Of a DNA stretch of 58,826 nt, positions 1 through 9,530 are shown piece after piece (within the stretch, counting starts at the first letter, position 1; every line of letters starts with the position of its first letter). The stretch lies in contig WRPE01000017.1 of the NCBI GenBank assembly GCA_009773315.1, forward strand, positions 1 to 58,826. Direction: 5' to 3'. The position numbers and the translations under genes are program-made. The notes under the pieces were generated by a model. That model was not told the DNA's origin, did no database searches, and saw only the letters and a list, made by a program, of their open reading frames with translations. Source of the DNA: Syntrophaceae bacterium (GTDB lineage Bacteria; Desulfobacterota; Syntrophia; Syntrophales; Smithellaceae).

Positions 1-1
1 C

Positions 2-178
2 TATTTACCGTTTTGGCAAAGAATCATTGTTCGCTATACACGGATATGTAAGTTCTGTACCAAAAAGGTTGTAAAAAAGGTATTTGGGCAACAGGCCGTT
101 GATAAATCAGTTTTTTTATCTGAGACCTGTGACAACTTTGAAGATTTCAAGTGGAAAAAAACACTTTACCGGACATAA
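2..178 (+). other. Open frame cut by the window edge, unknown
   Basis: A frame open from base 2 gives 58 codons before a TAA at 176-178. The peptide is basic and holds a CKFC pair near its start and one further Cys. I do not recognise it. It could be the C-terminus of a gene that begins left of the window, or chance, since the region is AT-rich and short. The rest of 179-269 shows only a weak inverted repeat (231-237 with 255-261) beyond the hemW stop. Confidence 0.2.
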
Positions 179-269
179 CGATATCGCAACTTTGTAGGTG
201 TAGTGTTCGTCAATGCTTAATTGGCCATTGCCTGTCACATCAAAATCCAGGCCATGACAGGAAAGATCA

Positions 270-1535
270 TTAAATAAGAGCCAGGCTGTCCGCCACGGCC
301 ATGCCGTCCAATGTCGGTTTCAGACGGCCGTCTTTCAGCTCCAGAAGGCCTTTTTTCATCAGTTCATCGATAACTTGCTTCTTGTCAAAGAGAATGTCCG
401 CGTCAAAGCGATTTTTGTATTGTTGGAGATGGATGCCGTCCTTTGTGCGCATGCCTAAGAAGAGTGCTTCCAGCGCAAGCTGTTCTATCGAGAGCTGTTC
501 GGATTTCTCCACCGGCATTTTTCCTTCAGAAATGTATCTAAGATAGGTTTTGACGGCCGCCCTGTTCCACCAACGTTTACGATCTATGAAGGAATGGGCG
601 GCAGGCCCCAGGCCTAAATAAGGGGTGTGTCGCCAGTATTTCATGTTGTGTCTGGATTTTAAAGAATTGGTGCGGGCAAAGTTGGACACTTCGTAATGAA
701 TGTAACCGGCATCGGTGAGTATTTGCGATGTTGTCATAAAGAAATCCAGTGCTTCATTTTCCGAAGGCAGTTGCAGGCTGTCTTTTCTATATTGTTTATA
801 CAGAGGCGTTTTTCCTTCCAGCGAGAGCTGATAGCAGGAGAGATGCTCAGGAAAAAAAGACAGCGCTTTGTTTAATGTTTCCCTCCATGTCTTCATGTCC
901 TGACCATAAACGCCGTAAATTAAATCGATTCCGATGTTGTCAAATCCGGCCTGCCGCGCTTCATCCATTACCGACCTTGCTTCCCGGGCTGTATGTCTGC
1001 GCCCGAGAAATTTTAAAATAGCATCGTCGAAGGATTGAATGCCGATGTTGAGACGATTAATACCCAGTTTACGCAACTGCTGAAAATATTCAAGCGACAT
1101 ATCGCCGGGATTAACTTCCATGGTGATTTCGGGATGCTGATCAATATTAAAATTGTTATTGACTGCTTTCAGAATATCATCAATTTGCTGAACCGAAAGC
1201 AGGGAAGGTGTACCGCCGCCGATGTAGAGAGTATCGAAACTTTTGAACATTTTACCTTGCATGTCATTCCCGCGAAAGCGGGAATCCAGGCTTTTTAATG
1301 GTTTTCTGGATTCCCGCTTTCGCGGGAATGACAAATTTACGTTTCCCGCTGATGAGTTCAAATTTCCCATGTCAGAGGAAGTAACTAAGGATTTGTAAAA
1401 AGCCATTTCGTTTATGACGGCTTTGATAAATTCAGGGATAAGATGGACGGATGAGACGGAGTAAAAGCTGCAATATCCGCACTTGCTCAGACAAAAGGGA
1501 ATATGAATGTAAAGCCCGGCCTGTGTTGTTTTCAT
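270..1535 (-). CDS. hemW: HemW-like radical SAM heme chaperone with an in-frame repeat insertion
   Basis: Radical SAM protein of the HemN/HemW family. The Cx3Cx2C cluster motif is at C15, C19 and C22, and the SAM-binding GGGTPS motif follows near residue 106. HemW binds heme and a 4Fe-4S cluster and is thought to deliver heme to respiratory enzymes; it is not the coproporphyrinogen oxidase HemN. Family members are about 375-385 aa, whereas this one is 421 aa. The excess is explained by residues 68-91, which are encoded by a perfect palindromic repeat (1263-1332) in the loop between the cluster motif and the GGGTPS strand. The ATG lies three bases after the lepA stop, so the two genes are probably cotranscribed. 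The reading frame is intact through and after the insertion. Confidence 0.9.
   Translation of the reverse strand: MKTTQAGLYIHIPFCLSKCGYCSFYSVSSVHLIPEFIKAVINEMAFYKSLVTSSDMGNLNSSAGNVNLSFPRKRESRKPLKSLDSRFRGNDMQGKMFKSFDTLYIGGGTPSLLSVQQIDDILKAVNNNFNIDQHPEITMEVNPGDMSLEYFQQLRKLGINRLNIGIQSFDDAILKFLGRRHTAREARSVMDEARQAGFDNIGIDLIYGVYGQDMKTWRETLNKALSFFPEHLSCYQLSLEGKTPLYKQYRKDSLQLPSENEALDFFMTTSQILTDAGYIHYEVSNFARTNSLKSRHNMKYWRHTPYLGLGPAAHSFIDRKRWWNRAAVKTYLRYISEGKMPVEKSEQLSIEQLALEALFLGMRTKDGIHLQQYKNRFDADILFDKKQVIDELMKKGLLELKDGRLKPTLDGMAVADSLALI
1263..1332. repeat. Palindromic repeat (REP/MITE-like) inside hemW
   Basis: Two 27-base arms, 1263-1289 and 1306-1332, are perfect reverse complements around a 16-base loop. 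Each arm contains the core ATTCCCGCGAAAGCGGGAAT or its complement. This core is familiar from dispersed palindromes in many proteobacterial genomes, where its translation gives the recurrent peptide PRKRES...DSRFRGND. Here it is read in frame as hemW residues 68-91. No second copy was found in the window. Confidence 0.9.
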
Positions 1536-1538
1536 GCT

Positions 1539-3335
1539 CTAGTCGTTGTCTGACTTCAAAACCGCCAAAAACGCGCTCTGGGGAATGCTCACTGAGCCGA
1601 TCATCTTCATGCGCTTTTTCCCGGCCTTTTGTTTTTCCAATAGCTTTCTTTTACGGGTAATGTCGCCGCCGTAGCATTTGGCCGTGACGTCTTTGCGGAA
1701 GGCGCTAATTGTGCTGCGGGCGATGATTTCACCGCCGATGGCGCCCTGAATGGCTATCTTGTACATCTGGCGCGGGATTTCATCCTTGAGTCGGTCGCAG
1801 GCTAAAAGGCCGCGAGCGCGGGCGCGGTCACGATGAACAATCTGCGAAAGCGCATCAACCTTTTCGCTGTTGACCAGAATATCCAATAAAACCAGATTAC
1901 TTTCCCGGTAATCGATAATATCGTAATCAAAAGAGCCATAGCCTTGTGTGACGGATTTAAAACGGTCGTAAAAATCAAAGATGACTTCCGCCAGCGGCAT
2001 TTCATAGGATAACTCGACGCGTCCGGGGCCGGTGTAAGTCATATTGGAATTCACGCCGCGTTTTTCCATGCACAGTTTCATGACTGTCCCCAGATAACGT
2101 TCCGGGAGCATCATCGCGGCGCGGATGTAAGGCTCTTCGCCTTTGGCAATTTCCGCCGGATCAGGGTAGTGGGCAGGATTATCCACATAGATCACTTTTC
2201 CATCCCTGAGCGTAAAGCGGTAACGCACACTGGGGACGGAAAGGATGATCGAAAGATCGAATTCTCTTTCCAATCTTTCCTGCACGATATCCAGATGGAG
2301 CAGGCCTAAAAAGCCGCAGCGGAAACCCTGGCCCAACGCGGCGGATGAATCTTTTTCATAAATAAATGATGCGTCATTGAGTTTGTACTTTTCCAGCGAA
2401 TCAGCCAGGTCCTGATAATCATCGGACGCGATGGGATAGATCGACGCAAAAACGACCGGCTTGACTTCCTTAAAGCCGGGCAGGGGTTGAGCGCAGGGTC
2501 TTTCCTGCAAGGTAATTGTGTCACCCGTGCGTACATCTGCGACGGTTTTCACGCCGGCGATAATATAACCGACATCTCCGGTGGATAACTTTTCACGTTT
2601 AGTGCGGATGAGTAGAAAATGCCCCACTTCCTCCACTTTGTAAGTTGTGCTGTTGTACATGAATTTGATAATATCGCCGGCTTTAACGCTTCCCTCAAAA
2701 ACGCGGCAATGAATAATGGTACCCCGGAATGAGTCGTACTTGGCGTCGAAAATCAAAGCGGCCAGCGGATTGGAAGCGTCGCCTTTGGGTGGTGGAATGC
2801 GTTCGACAATGGCTTCCAGAATTTCTTCTATTCCAATGCCTTCCTTAGCGGAGCATTTAATATGCGTGTCCGGATCAAGTCCAAGTTCCGAATCAATCTC
2901 TTCCAGAACCCGGTCAACATCGGCGGATGGTAGATCAATTTTATTGATGATCGGAATGACAGTGAGATTGTGTTCCATTGCCAGGTAAAGATTAGCCAGG
3001 GTTTGCGCCTGCACGCCCTGGGCGGCGTCGATCAATAAGAGAACACCTTCGCAGGAGGCCAGCGATCGGGAAACTTCATAGGAAAAGTCCACATGCCCCG
3101 GTGTGTCGATCAGATTCAGGATGTACTCTTTACCGTCTTTGGCGCGATAAGGTAGTGATATGGCATTGCTTTTAATGGTGATGCCGCGTTCCCGCTCGAT
3201 GTCCATATTGTCCAGCATCTGGTCCTGGAAATTTCTTTCATTGCAGACGCCGGTGAATTGAATCAGCCGGTCGGCCAGCGTGGACTTACCGTGATCGATA
3301 TGGGCGATGATACTGAAATTTCTAATGTTTTCCAT
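1539..3335 (-). CDS. lepA: Elongation factor 4 (LepA)
   Basis: Ribosome-associated translational GTPase, the EF4/LepA family, which acts on the ribosome in back-translocation or initiation under stress. The P-loop AHIDHGKST is near residue 12, the DTPGH motif near 77 and NKID near 131; the LepA-specific C-terminal domain ends at KSDND. I chose the ATG at 3333-3335, giving 598 aa starting [17 protein letters not shown], because family members start there and are about 599 aa. The frame is open further upstream to a TTG at the adk stop. No good Shine-Dalgarno is adjacent; a GGAGGG lies 17 bases upstream, inside a terminator-like hairpin. hemW follows almost without a gap. Confidence 0.95.
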   Translation of the reverse strand: MENIRNFSIIAHIDHGKSTLADRLIQFTGVCNERNFQDQMLDNMDIERERGITIKSNAISLPYRAKDGKEYILNLIDTPGHVDFSYEVSRSLASCEGVLLLIDAAQGVQAQTLANLYLAMEHNLTVIPIINKIDLPSADVDRVLEEIDSELGLDPDTHIKCSAKEGIGIEEILEAIVERIPPPKGDASNPLAALIFDAKYDSFRGTIIHCRVFEGSVKAGDIIKFMYNSTTYKVEEVGHFLLIRTKREKLSTGDVGYIIAGVKTVADVRTGDTITLQERPCAQPLPGFKEVKPVVFASIYPIASDDYQDLADSLEKYKLNDASFIYEKDSSAALGQGFRCGFLGLLHLDIVQERLEREFDLSIILSVPSVRYRFTLRDGKVIYVDNPAHYPDPAEIAKGEEPYIRAAMMLPERYLGTVMKLCMEKRGVNSNMTYTGPGRVELSYEMPLAEVIFDFYDRFKSVTQGYGSFDYDIIDYRESNLVLLDILVNSEKVDALSQIVHRDRARARGLLACDRLKDEIPRQMYKIAIQGAIGGEIIARSTISAFRKDVTAKCYGGDITRKRKLLEKQKAGKKRMKMIGSVSIPQSAFLAVLKSDND

Positions 3336-3346
3336 AAGGGTGTTAA

Positions 3347-3378
3347 AAAAAGCCCTCCAATGATTCGGCGGGCTTTTA
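3347..3378 (-). terminator. Rho-independent terminator/attenuator between adk and lepA
   Basis: On the minus strand AAAGCCCGCC pairs with GGAGGGCTTT (one G-A mismatch) around an 8-base loop and is followed by seven T. It lies 22 bases after the adk stop and only about 11 bases before the lepA ATG. It is close to symmetric, so it could also act on plus-strand transcripts. Confidence 0.7.
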
Positions 3379-3400
3379 TCTTTCAATTTTTCCTGTTCAA

Positions 3401-4075
3401 TCAAATCAGTTTCTTCATGAGCTCTTCAGATACTTCTTTGACACCGGTGCTTCCGTCAACGGTAATTACTTTGGTTCTTTCCTTGAAATAGTTCACGCCA
3501 GCCAGTGTGCCGGTTTTCGTGTCATAGTAAATGCCGTGGCGTTTATCGATGGCCGAGGCATCCTGATCGTCGGCTCGGGCAGACAAATCATCGCAACCGC
3601 AAACACGGCAGACATTTGTGCCGTCATGCTCATGAGGTTTGATGGCGTCGATGAAGATATTATTGGGATGGTTGTTGTCCATTTTACACAATCTGCGTCC
3701 CATGATGCGCTTTTTAGCCGTTTCACGATCCAGGTCGATTTCAATCACGAAATCGAGTTTAATGTTCTCTTTTTGCAAAGCCGTCCAGAGAGCTTCAGCC
3801 TGTGCCAGGTTGCGGGGGAAGCCGTCCAGGAGCCAGCCTTTTTTGCAATCATCTTCTTTGAGGCGGTTCAAAATCATGGGAATGGTAATATCGTCCGGGA
3901 CGAGTTCGCCGCGGTCAATAAATGATTTTGCTTTTTCACCCAGCGGGGTTTTTTTTGAAATATTTTGACGGAAAATAACACCGGTTTCAATGTGAGGAAC
4001 TCCATATTTCTTCTGCACAATTGCGCCTTGCGTGCCTTTACCGCTGCCGTTGGGGCCGAATATTAAAATGTTCAC
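3401..4075 (-). CDS. adk: Adenylate kinase family protein
   Basis: Nucleoside monophosphate kinase, ATP + AMP to 2 ADP, cytoplasmic. The P-loop GPNGSGKGT begins at residue 8, followed by the NMP-binding segment (HIETGVIFR, where typical Adk has HISTGDMLR), DGFPRN near residue 87, and a LID region with two Cys pairs (CRVCGCDD) that may bind zinc. At 224 aa it has the long-LID size. The start is GTG at 4073-4075 with AAAGGAG about 10 bases upstream. The unusual NMP-site residues leave some doubt about exact substrate preference. A strong terminator follows the stop. Confidence 0.88.
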   Translation of the reverse strand: MNILIFGPNGSGKGTQGAIVQKKYGVPHIETGVIFRQNISKKTPLGEKAKSFIDRGELVPDDITIPMILNRLKEDDCKKGWLLDGFPRNLAQAEALWTALQKENIKLDFVIEIDLDRETAKKRIMGRRLCKMDNNHPNNIFIDAIKPHEHDGTNVCRVCGCDDLSARADDQDASAIDKRHGIYYDTKTGTLAGVNYFKERTKVITVDGSTGVKEVSEELMKKLI

Positions 4076-4114
4076 TTTTCAGACTCCTTTCATGAAAAAT
4101 ATTAAAGTACGTGC

Positions 4115-4143
4115 CTTATAATGTATTGTCTCTTTTTTCGCAA
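4115..4143 (-). promoter_or_regulatory. Candidate sigma-70 promoter for adk
   Basis: On the minus strand TTGCGA (4138-4143) and TATAAG (4115-4120) are separated by 17 bases, about 40 bases upstream of the adk GTG. Pattern match only. Confidence 0.45.
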
Positions 4144-4195
4144 TGATAAAGATTGACCGGTAGTTCCCGATTAAAAATTCGTTTTTAAAGGGATT

Positions 4196-5674
4196 CTATT
4201 CAGATGCCTTTTGTGGAGGGTCTGATTTCTTGTCCGGCTTTTTGGGTTTATCAGCGTTCAATTCATTGAGGGCGTCATGAATGGCAACGGCTCTTGGCGT
4301 TCCTTCGGGATAATAATTAAGCGCCTGGCGAAAATGAAAGAGGGCGCTTTCCTTCTTTTTCTCTTTTTTAAAATATAAACCAAAGTAATAATGCGATTCA
4401 CCTTGTTGGTTCAGTCTGCCGTAGGACATGGCAATTTGGTAGTTAATGTCGATATCATCAAATTTCTTATCCCGCAGTTTTAGAAAACAATCGAGCGCGT
4501 TTTGAAAATCACCCGCGGCAAAATGCGCTTTGCCTAGAGCAAGCGTAATCTGCTCGCTTGCGGGATTGATCCTGGCCGCCTGCAGCAGATGAAAACGGGC
4601 TTGCCCGGTATTGCCCGTTTTTAAATAAATCAAACCGATGCTTTTTTGAATATCTTCATCCTGAGGTGTGATCGTCAGGGCTTTGTTCATATTTTTCAGC
4701 GCGGCGCTGGCGTGACCGAGTTGATCTTCCGTCAGAGCCAGGGCATAAAGCAGATCAACATTTCGAGGATCTTTTTGCAGAGATTCCATGAGTTGCTTAC
4801 GGTGTTTGTTAAGATCGTTTAGATCCAGAACAATCAAAGCCTGCATCCGTAAAAAATTCCCCATGATATTTCCGGCGCCGCCAACACGGCGGTATTGCGT
4901 TTGAAGCAGGCCGTCCAGGTAAAAAATGCGGTCGTCTGTGCCCGGATGCGTCCGCAAATAGGAGGGTATGGTTTTGGATAAAAACTCATGCTGTTTGATC
5001 AGCTTGAGAAATTCAACGATGGCCGCGGGATAGTAACCGGCATCCACCAGATAACCAATTCCCAGACGGTCCGCTTCTTCCTCGTGTTCACGTTGATATT
5101 TGAGGGTGATTGAAGTGGCGCCTGCCATGGAAAAAGCGGCAATAGCCGCTGTGGCCTCTCCGCCGCCTCCGAGGAATGCTCCTGCGATAATGGCGGCTAA
5201 CATGGCGATATTCAGTTTCTGTGACTTTTCCATAATGCTGGCGACATGTCGGGAGTTGGCATGAGCGATTTCGTGCGCGATGACACCGGCCAGTTGTGCC
5301 TCGTTTGCCACGGCGGTGATTAACCCTTTATTAACGTAAATGTAGCCACCAGGCGTGGCAAATGCGTTAATGCCCGAACTGTTGAAAATGGAAAAAGTGA
5401 AATCAAAAGACGCTTTATTGCTTTGAGCCAGAAGCCGATTGCCGATCTCTGTAATATAGGCGTTGAGCCTTTTATCCTGAACCAGGAAATTATTCTTTTC
5501 GAGTTTATCATAAATTTCTTTGCCCAGTTTTTTTTCATCGTCAATTGTAAAAGCGGCCCAGGAATTTTGCGTTCCCGAAAACAGCAGGAACATAATCAGG
5601 ACAAAAGAAAAATATTGCTTTTGAAAAGTTTTGCACATAATTGATAAAATGATCCATTCATTGTGATGATTCAT
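4196..5674 (-). CDS. Secreted M48 metallopeptidase with TPR repeats (BepA/YfgC-like)
   Basis: Zinc metallopeptidase of the periplasm, similar in layout to BepA (YfgC), which handles outer-membrane protein assembly and quality control. A hydrophobic signal segment covers about residues 20-41. The zinc motif HEIAH is at 134-138, the third ligand region EEEAD at about 198-202, and TPR-type helical repeats run from about residue 290 to 455. The C-terminus is Lys/Pro-rich. The start at 5674 has a weak GCAGG upstream; an alternative ATG at 5638 would still keep the signal segment. It is transcribed divergently from cmk across an 83-base gap. Function by family; its client proteins are unknown. Confidence 0.88.
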   Translation of the reverse strand: MNHHNEWIILSIMCKTFQKQYFSFVLIMFLLFSGTQNSWAAFTIDDEKKLGKEIYDKLEKNNFLVQDKRLNAYITEIGNRLLAQSNKASFDFTFSIFNSSGINAFATPGGYIYVNKGLITAVANEAQLAGVIAHEIAHANSRHVASIMEKSQKLNIAMLAAIIAGAFLGGGGEATAAIAAFSMAGATSITLKYQREHEEEADRLGIGYLVDAGYYPAAIVEFLKLIKQHEFLSKTIPSYLRTHPGTDDRIFYLDGLLQTQYRRVGGAGNIMGNFLRMQALIVLDLNDLNKHRKQLMESLQKDPRNVDLLYALALTEDQLGHASAALKNMNKALTITPQDEDIQKSIGLIYLKTGNTGQARFHLLQAARINPASEQITLALGKAHFAAGDFQNALDCFLKLRDKKFDDIDINYQIAMSYGRLNQQGESHYYFGLYFKKEKKKESALFHFRQALNYYPEGTPRAVAIHDALNELNADKPKKPDKKSDPPQKASE

Positions 5675-5757
5675 ATACCTGCTTTACAATGATTAGGCAA
5701 GTTTTCCTTAACCGGCCGGGAGATCAGTAACGGCACGAAAGGTGAGATAGCAAAATT

Positions 5758-6429
5758 ATGGAAAACGTGATCACTATTGACGGACCGGCAGGCGCGGGGA
5801 AAAGCACGGTAAGTAAGGCTTTAGCCGCCAGACTCCAATATGTTTATCTGGATACGGGAGCGCTTTATCGTGCATTGGCCTATAAAGCGCTGAAACATAA
5901 TATTAACGTAAACAGTTCCGCTGAACTGGCCGAATTATGCTCTACAACGGATGTTACCTTGAAAAATATTGATGGTAAAATTACCGTTTATGTTGATGGC
6001 AATGATGTTGGCGACAAAATCCGTACGGAAGAGGTTGGATTGGCCGCTTCCACCATATCCGCTTTTCCCGTTGTCCGCGAGAAATTGCTTTCTTTGCAAA
6101 GAGAAGCAGGCGCCGGCGGCGGAGGAATAGTGGCGGAAGGAAGAGATATGGGGTCGGTTGTTTTCCCCGACGCACAGTTCAAGTTCTTTCTTGATGCAAA
6201 TATTGAGGAACGAATTCGAAGACGGCGCACAGAGCTTATTCAAAAGAACGGACCAGGGGGGCTGGATTCCGTATCCAGGGATATGCAAGCCAGAGATCAT
6301 CAGGATTCACAAAGGAAAACGGCGCCCTTAACCGTATCGCCAAATACCATAATCATTGACTCAACTTCTTTGGATATCTCACAAGTTGTCGAAATAATTC
6401 TTGAGCGAGTATCCAGCAGACATGCTTGA
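5758..6429 (+). CDS. cmk: Cytidylate kinase
   Basis: Phosphorylates CMP and dCMP with ATP. The P-loop GPAGAGKST lies at residues 9-17, LDTGALYRA near 31-39 and the EGRDMG motif near 127. At 223 aa it is the usual short-type length. The ATG has AAAGGTGAG upstream. cmk directly before rpsA is a very common bacterial order and is kept here. Confidence 0.96.
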   Translation: MENVITIDGPAGAGKSTVSKALAARLQYVYLDTGALYRALAYKALKHNINVNSSAELAELCSTTDVTLKNIDGKITVYVDGNDVGDKIRTEEVGLAASTISAFPVVREKLLSLQREAGAGGGGIVAEGRDMGSVVFPDAQFKFFLDANIEERIRRRRTELIQKNGPGGLDSVSRDMQARDHQDSQRKTAPLTVSPNTIIIDSTSLDISQVVEIILERVSSRHA

Positions 6430-6464
6430 GGGCAAAAATGAGCGTAATGCAATGGGTGCTTGAT

Positions 6465-6493
6465 TTGTCTTGCTATTTAATTTTCAGTATGTT
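6465..6493 (+). promoter_or_regulatory. Candidate promoter upstream of rpsA
   Basis: TTGTCT (6465-6470) and TATGTT (6488-6493) are 17 bases apart, in the 114-base gap between cmk and rpsA. Pattern match only. Confidence 0.35.
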
Positions 6494-6543
6494 AGGTATT
6501 CAAGATTAAAAATGTCTTATAAAAATTAGGGGGTATTAGGTTA

Positions 6544-8325
6544 ATGGTTAACAATAACAACAAAAACTTAACAAATGAAAAGGAGGTTAAGGCCGACTCT
6601 TCAATTTCCACTGCACACAATTCGACCATCCAGTCCAAAGAAAAAGAAGAAGATATAGGCTTTAAGGAGCTCTACGAGCAGAGTCTTAATCAATTGCAGT
6701 ATGGCGATATTGCCCGTGGCAAAGTTGTCCAGATAACGGCGGATATTGTCATGGTGGACGTGGGGTGGAAAACGGAAGGTTTTATTCCGATTAGGGAACT
6801 TAAAGACACTCAGGGAAATGTGAATATTTCCATAGGTGATGATATAGAAGTGTTTATTGACAAGCGGGATTCAGAAGGAAACCTGGTTTTATCACGGGAA
6901 AAAGCGGCTAAGCTCAAAGTCTGGGACGACATTAAAAATGTCAGCGACAATAATATCACGATCAAAGGGACTGTTGTGGAGAAAGTAAAAGGCGGCCTCT
7001 CTGTTGATATCGGCATTATCGCTTTTCTGCCCGGATCTCAAATAGATATCCGTCCGATTAAAGATTTGGACCACTTTATTGGTCAGACACTTGATTTTCA
7101 TATTTTGAAGTATGACCGCAAGCGCAATAACGTCGTTTTATCAAGACGATCCATTGTGGCTTTCGAAAGAGAAAGTGAAAAGAAAGACACGCTGAACAAT
7201 ATTATAGAAGGAAGCATTATTGAGGGTGTTATCAAGAATATTACGGATTATGGGATTTTCATCGATTTGGGTGGCATCGATGGATTGCTCCATGTGACGG
7301 ATATATCCTGGGGAAGAATAGCAAAGCCTTCGGAAATATTCCACAAGGGAGAAAAAATTGCAGTTAAGATTCTTTCATTTGATCGTGAAAAAGAAAGAGT
7401 TTCCCTGGGTTTAAAGCAGCTTCATGAAAATCCTTGGGAGCATATTTCGGAGAAGTATCCGGTCGGCGCCCTTGTTCAGGGCAAAGTTGTCAATCTGACG
7501 GACTACGGTGTGTTTATCGAACTGGAAACGGGCGTAGAAGGCCTGGTTCATATATCGGAAATGTACTGGACAAGGGAAATCAAGCATCCGTCCAAAGTAT
7601 TGAATGTTGGAGATACGGTGAACGTGGTGGTGTTGGAAGTCAATCCGGAGGCCAAGAGAGTGTCCCTCAGCCTGAAACAGACAACAGCCAATCCATGGGA
7701 AAAGCTCAAGGAGAAGTATCCGGTTGGCACGGTTGTGAAAGGTCTCGTGCGCAACATCACAAACTTTGGCGTGTTTATTGGAATTGAAGACGGCATCGAC
7801 GGTCTGGTTCATGTATCGGATATTTCCTGGAAGCATCGGGTTACCCATCCTTCTGAATATTTCAAGAAAGGGCAGGAACTCGAAGCGGTTGTTTTAAATA
7901 TTGACGTTGACAACGAGAAATTTTCTTTGGGCATTAAACAAATTGAAAAGAATCCGTGGGAAGAATTGCCGCAGAAATATGCGCCCGGCAGTGTGGTGAC
8001 AGGCAAGATAACAAACTTTACAGACTTTGGGATTTTTGTGGAAATTGAAGACGGCATCGAAGGTCTGGTTCATATTTCGGAGATCAGCCAGAAACGTGTC
8101 AAATCATCTGCCGAACTATATAATGCCGGCGATACCGTGTCTGCCGTGGTCAAAAGCATTGATGTCAAAACAAAGAAGATCCGATTGAGCATTAAGGAAA
8201 TGGAAGCGCCGGCTCCGATCCCGACCCCAACTTCAAACCAATATATCAACAATCGTGAAAATATTGGTTCAAATCTCGCGCAGGCGCTTGCTGACGTAAA
8301 GATCGGCGGCCAGCCCAAGGGATAA
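6544..8325 (+). CDS. rpsA: 30S ribosomal protein S1
   Basis: 593 aa with a low-complexity N-terminus (Asn/Lys-rich, about 45 residues) followed by six S1 RNA-binding domains. The last four are near-identical in pattern, each with a YGIFI/FGVFI strand and a GLVHISE-type motif. S1 recruits mRNA to the 30S subunit. The ATG has AGGGGGT about 10 bases upstream. Length and six-domain layout match the proteobacterial form. The N-terminal extension is longer than in E. coli and is likely disordered. Confidence 0.96.
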   Translation: MVNNNNKNLTNEKEVKADSSISTAHNSTIQSKEKEEDIGFKELYEQSLNQLQYGDIARGKVVQITADIVMVDVGWKTEGFIPIRELKDTQGNVNISIGDDIEVFIDKRDSEGNLVLSREKAAKLKVWDDIKNVSDNNITIKGTVVEKVKGGLSVDIGIIAFLPGSQIDIRPIKDLDHFIGQTLDFHILKYDRKRNNVVLSRRSIVAFERESEKKDTLNNIIEGSIIEGVIKNITDYGIFIDLGGIDGLLHVTDISWGRIAKPSEIFHKGEKIAVKILSFDREKERVSLGLKQLHENPWEHISEKYPVGALVQGKVVNLTDYGVFIELETGVEGLVHISEMYWTREIKHPSKVLNVGDTVNVVVLEVNPEAKRVSLSLKQTTANPWEKLKEKYPVGTVVKGLVRNITNFGVFIGIEDGIDGLVHVSDISWKHRVTHPSEYFKKGQELEAVVLNIDVDNEKFSLGIKQIEKNPWEELPQKYAPGSVVTGKITNFTDFGIFVEIEDGIEGLVHISEISQKRVKSSAELYNAGDTVSAVVKSIDVKTKKIRLSIKEMEAPAPIPTPTSNQYINNRENIGSNLAQALADVKIGGQPKG

Positions 8326-8328
8326 AAC

Positions 8329-9225
8329 ATGAGAAAACATCCGGTCATTCTGGGATTGGGTTTACTGATCGCACTGGGCGTTGTTTTATATTTCTTCTTT
8401 TATATGGCGGGCGCCCAATCCGGCAGCGCCGGTACGCAAGGATTTTCTTTAAATGACAAAATCGGCGTGGTGCCTGTTGAAGGCGTGATCAGTGATTCTC
8501 GTAAAATTACTGAATATATTGATGAATATGGGAAAAACAGTTCCATCGTCGCCGTCGTTGTGCGTATTGATTCACCCGGCGGCGGCGTTGCCGCGTCGCA
8601 GGAAATATATGACGCTGTCGTTGCACTCAAGAAAAAGAAAAAAGTGGTCGTGTCGATGGGGTCGGTTGCCGCATCAGGAGGTCTGCTGATTGCGTGTGCG
8701 GGTGATAAAATCGTGGCCAATCCGGGAACCATTACCGGCAGCATATCGGCGATTATGCAATTTGCCAATTTGGAAGAGCTTTTAAAAAAGGTCGGCGTGA
8801 AATCATCCGTCGTTAAAAGCGGTCAATATAAGGATATTGGTTCACCCGTGCGGGAAATGACACCTGAAGAACGGATCATTATTCAGGAACTGGTTGACGA
8901 TATTTATAACCAGTTTGTTGATGTCATTGTCCGGGATCGAAAAATGACTCGCGAGCAGGTAATCGCAATAGGTGACGGCCGCGTTTTTACAGGCCGCAAG
9001 GCCTTTGAATACGGATTGGTCGATCAGTTGGGCGGTCTGGCTGCCGCAGCGAAATTGGCCGGCGAGCTGGCCGGTAAAAACGAAAAATACGATTTGGTTT
9101 ATCCCAGCAAAAAAAATCCTTCCGTTTTTGATTATATGTTTGAAAGCGCGGCCAATCAACTCAGTCAATCCGTAAAAGAGAAAGCTGAAAAATGGGGAGG
9201 GGTCAGCTATTTGTATCACCCATGA
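8329..9225 (+). CDS. sppA: Signal peptide peptidase SppA (short form)
   Basis: Membrane-anchored serine protease of family S49 that digests cleaved signal peptides. An N-terminal membrane segment spans about residues 7-27. The Ser/Lys dyad is readable: S116 in VAASGG and K168 in SGQYKDIGSP. At 298 aa it is the single-domain form found in Gram-positives and deltaproteobacteria, unlike the 67-kDa E. coli enzyme. It starts 3 bases after the rpsA stop and precedes an IHF gene, a widespread order. Confidence 0.93.
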   Translation: MRKHPVILGLGLLIALGVVLYFFFYMAGAQSGSAGTQGFSLNDKIGVVPVEGVISDSRKITEYIDEYGKNSSIVAVVVRIDSPGGGVAASQEIYDAVVALKKKKKVVVSMGSVAASGGLLIACAGDKIVANPGTITGSISAIMQFANLEELLKKVGVKSSVVKSGQYKDIGSPVREMTPEERIIIQELVDDIYNQFVDVIVRDRKMTREQVIAIGDGRVFTGRKAFEYGLVDQLGGLAAAAKLAGELAGKNEKYDLVYPSKKNPSVFDYMFESAANQLSQSVKEKAEKWGGVSYLYHP

Positions 9226-9245
9226 CACCTGCCGGCAAAGCCACT

Positions 9246-9530
9246 ATGACTAAAAATGAATTAATCAAAAGAACTTGGGTAAAATTTAAAATATATCCAC
9301 AAAAGGATATTGCTTTAGCCGTGCAGACGATTCTGGATTCAATGGTCGGCGCACTGAGAAAAAATGAGCGAATCGAGATAAGAGGGTTCGGAACATTCAC
9401 AATGCGTGAAAGAAAGTCCCGAGTCGGACGCAATCCGAAATCAGGGGCCGAAGTTTCTCTTGACGATAGGAGGGTTCCTTTTTTTAAAACGGGTAAAGAG
9501 CTCCGATTAAAGGTGGATGACAAAAAATGA
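9246..9530 (+). CDS. ihfB: Integration host factor/HU-family DNA-binding protein
   Basis: Histone-like DNA-bending protein, 94 aa from the ATG at 9246 (MTKNELIKR). The beta-arm signature GRNPKSG and the C-terminal FKTGKELR are visible. The position after sppA matches ihfB (himD). The frame is open upstream to 9192, but those residues overlap sppA and are not family-like. The stop overlaps the next ATG (ATGA at 9527), implying translational coupling with the crotonase gene. Confidence 0.9.
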   Translation: MTKNELIKRTWVKFKIYPQKDIALAVQTILDSMVGALRKNERIEIRGFGTFTMRERKSRVGRNPKSGAEVSLDDRRVPFFKTGKELRLKVDDKK

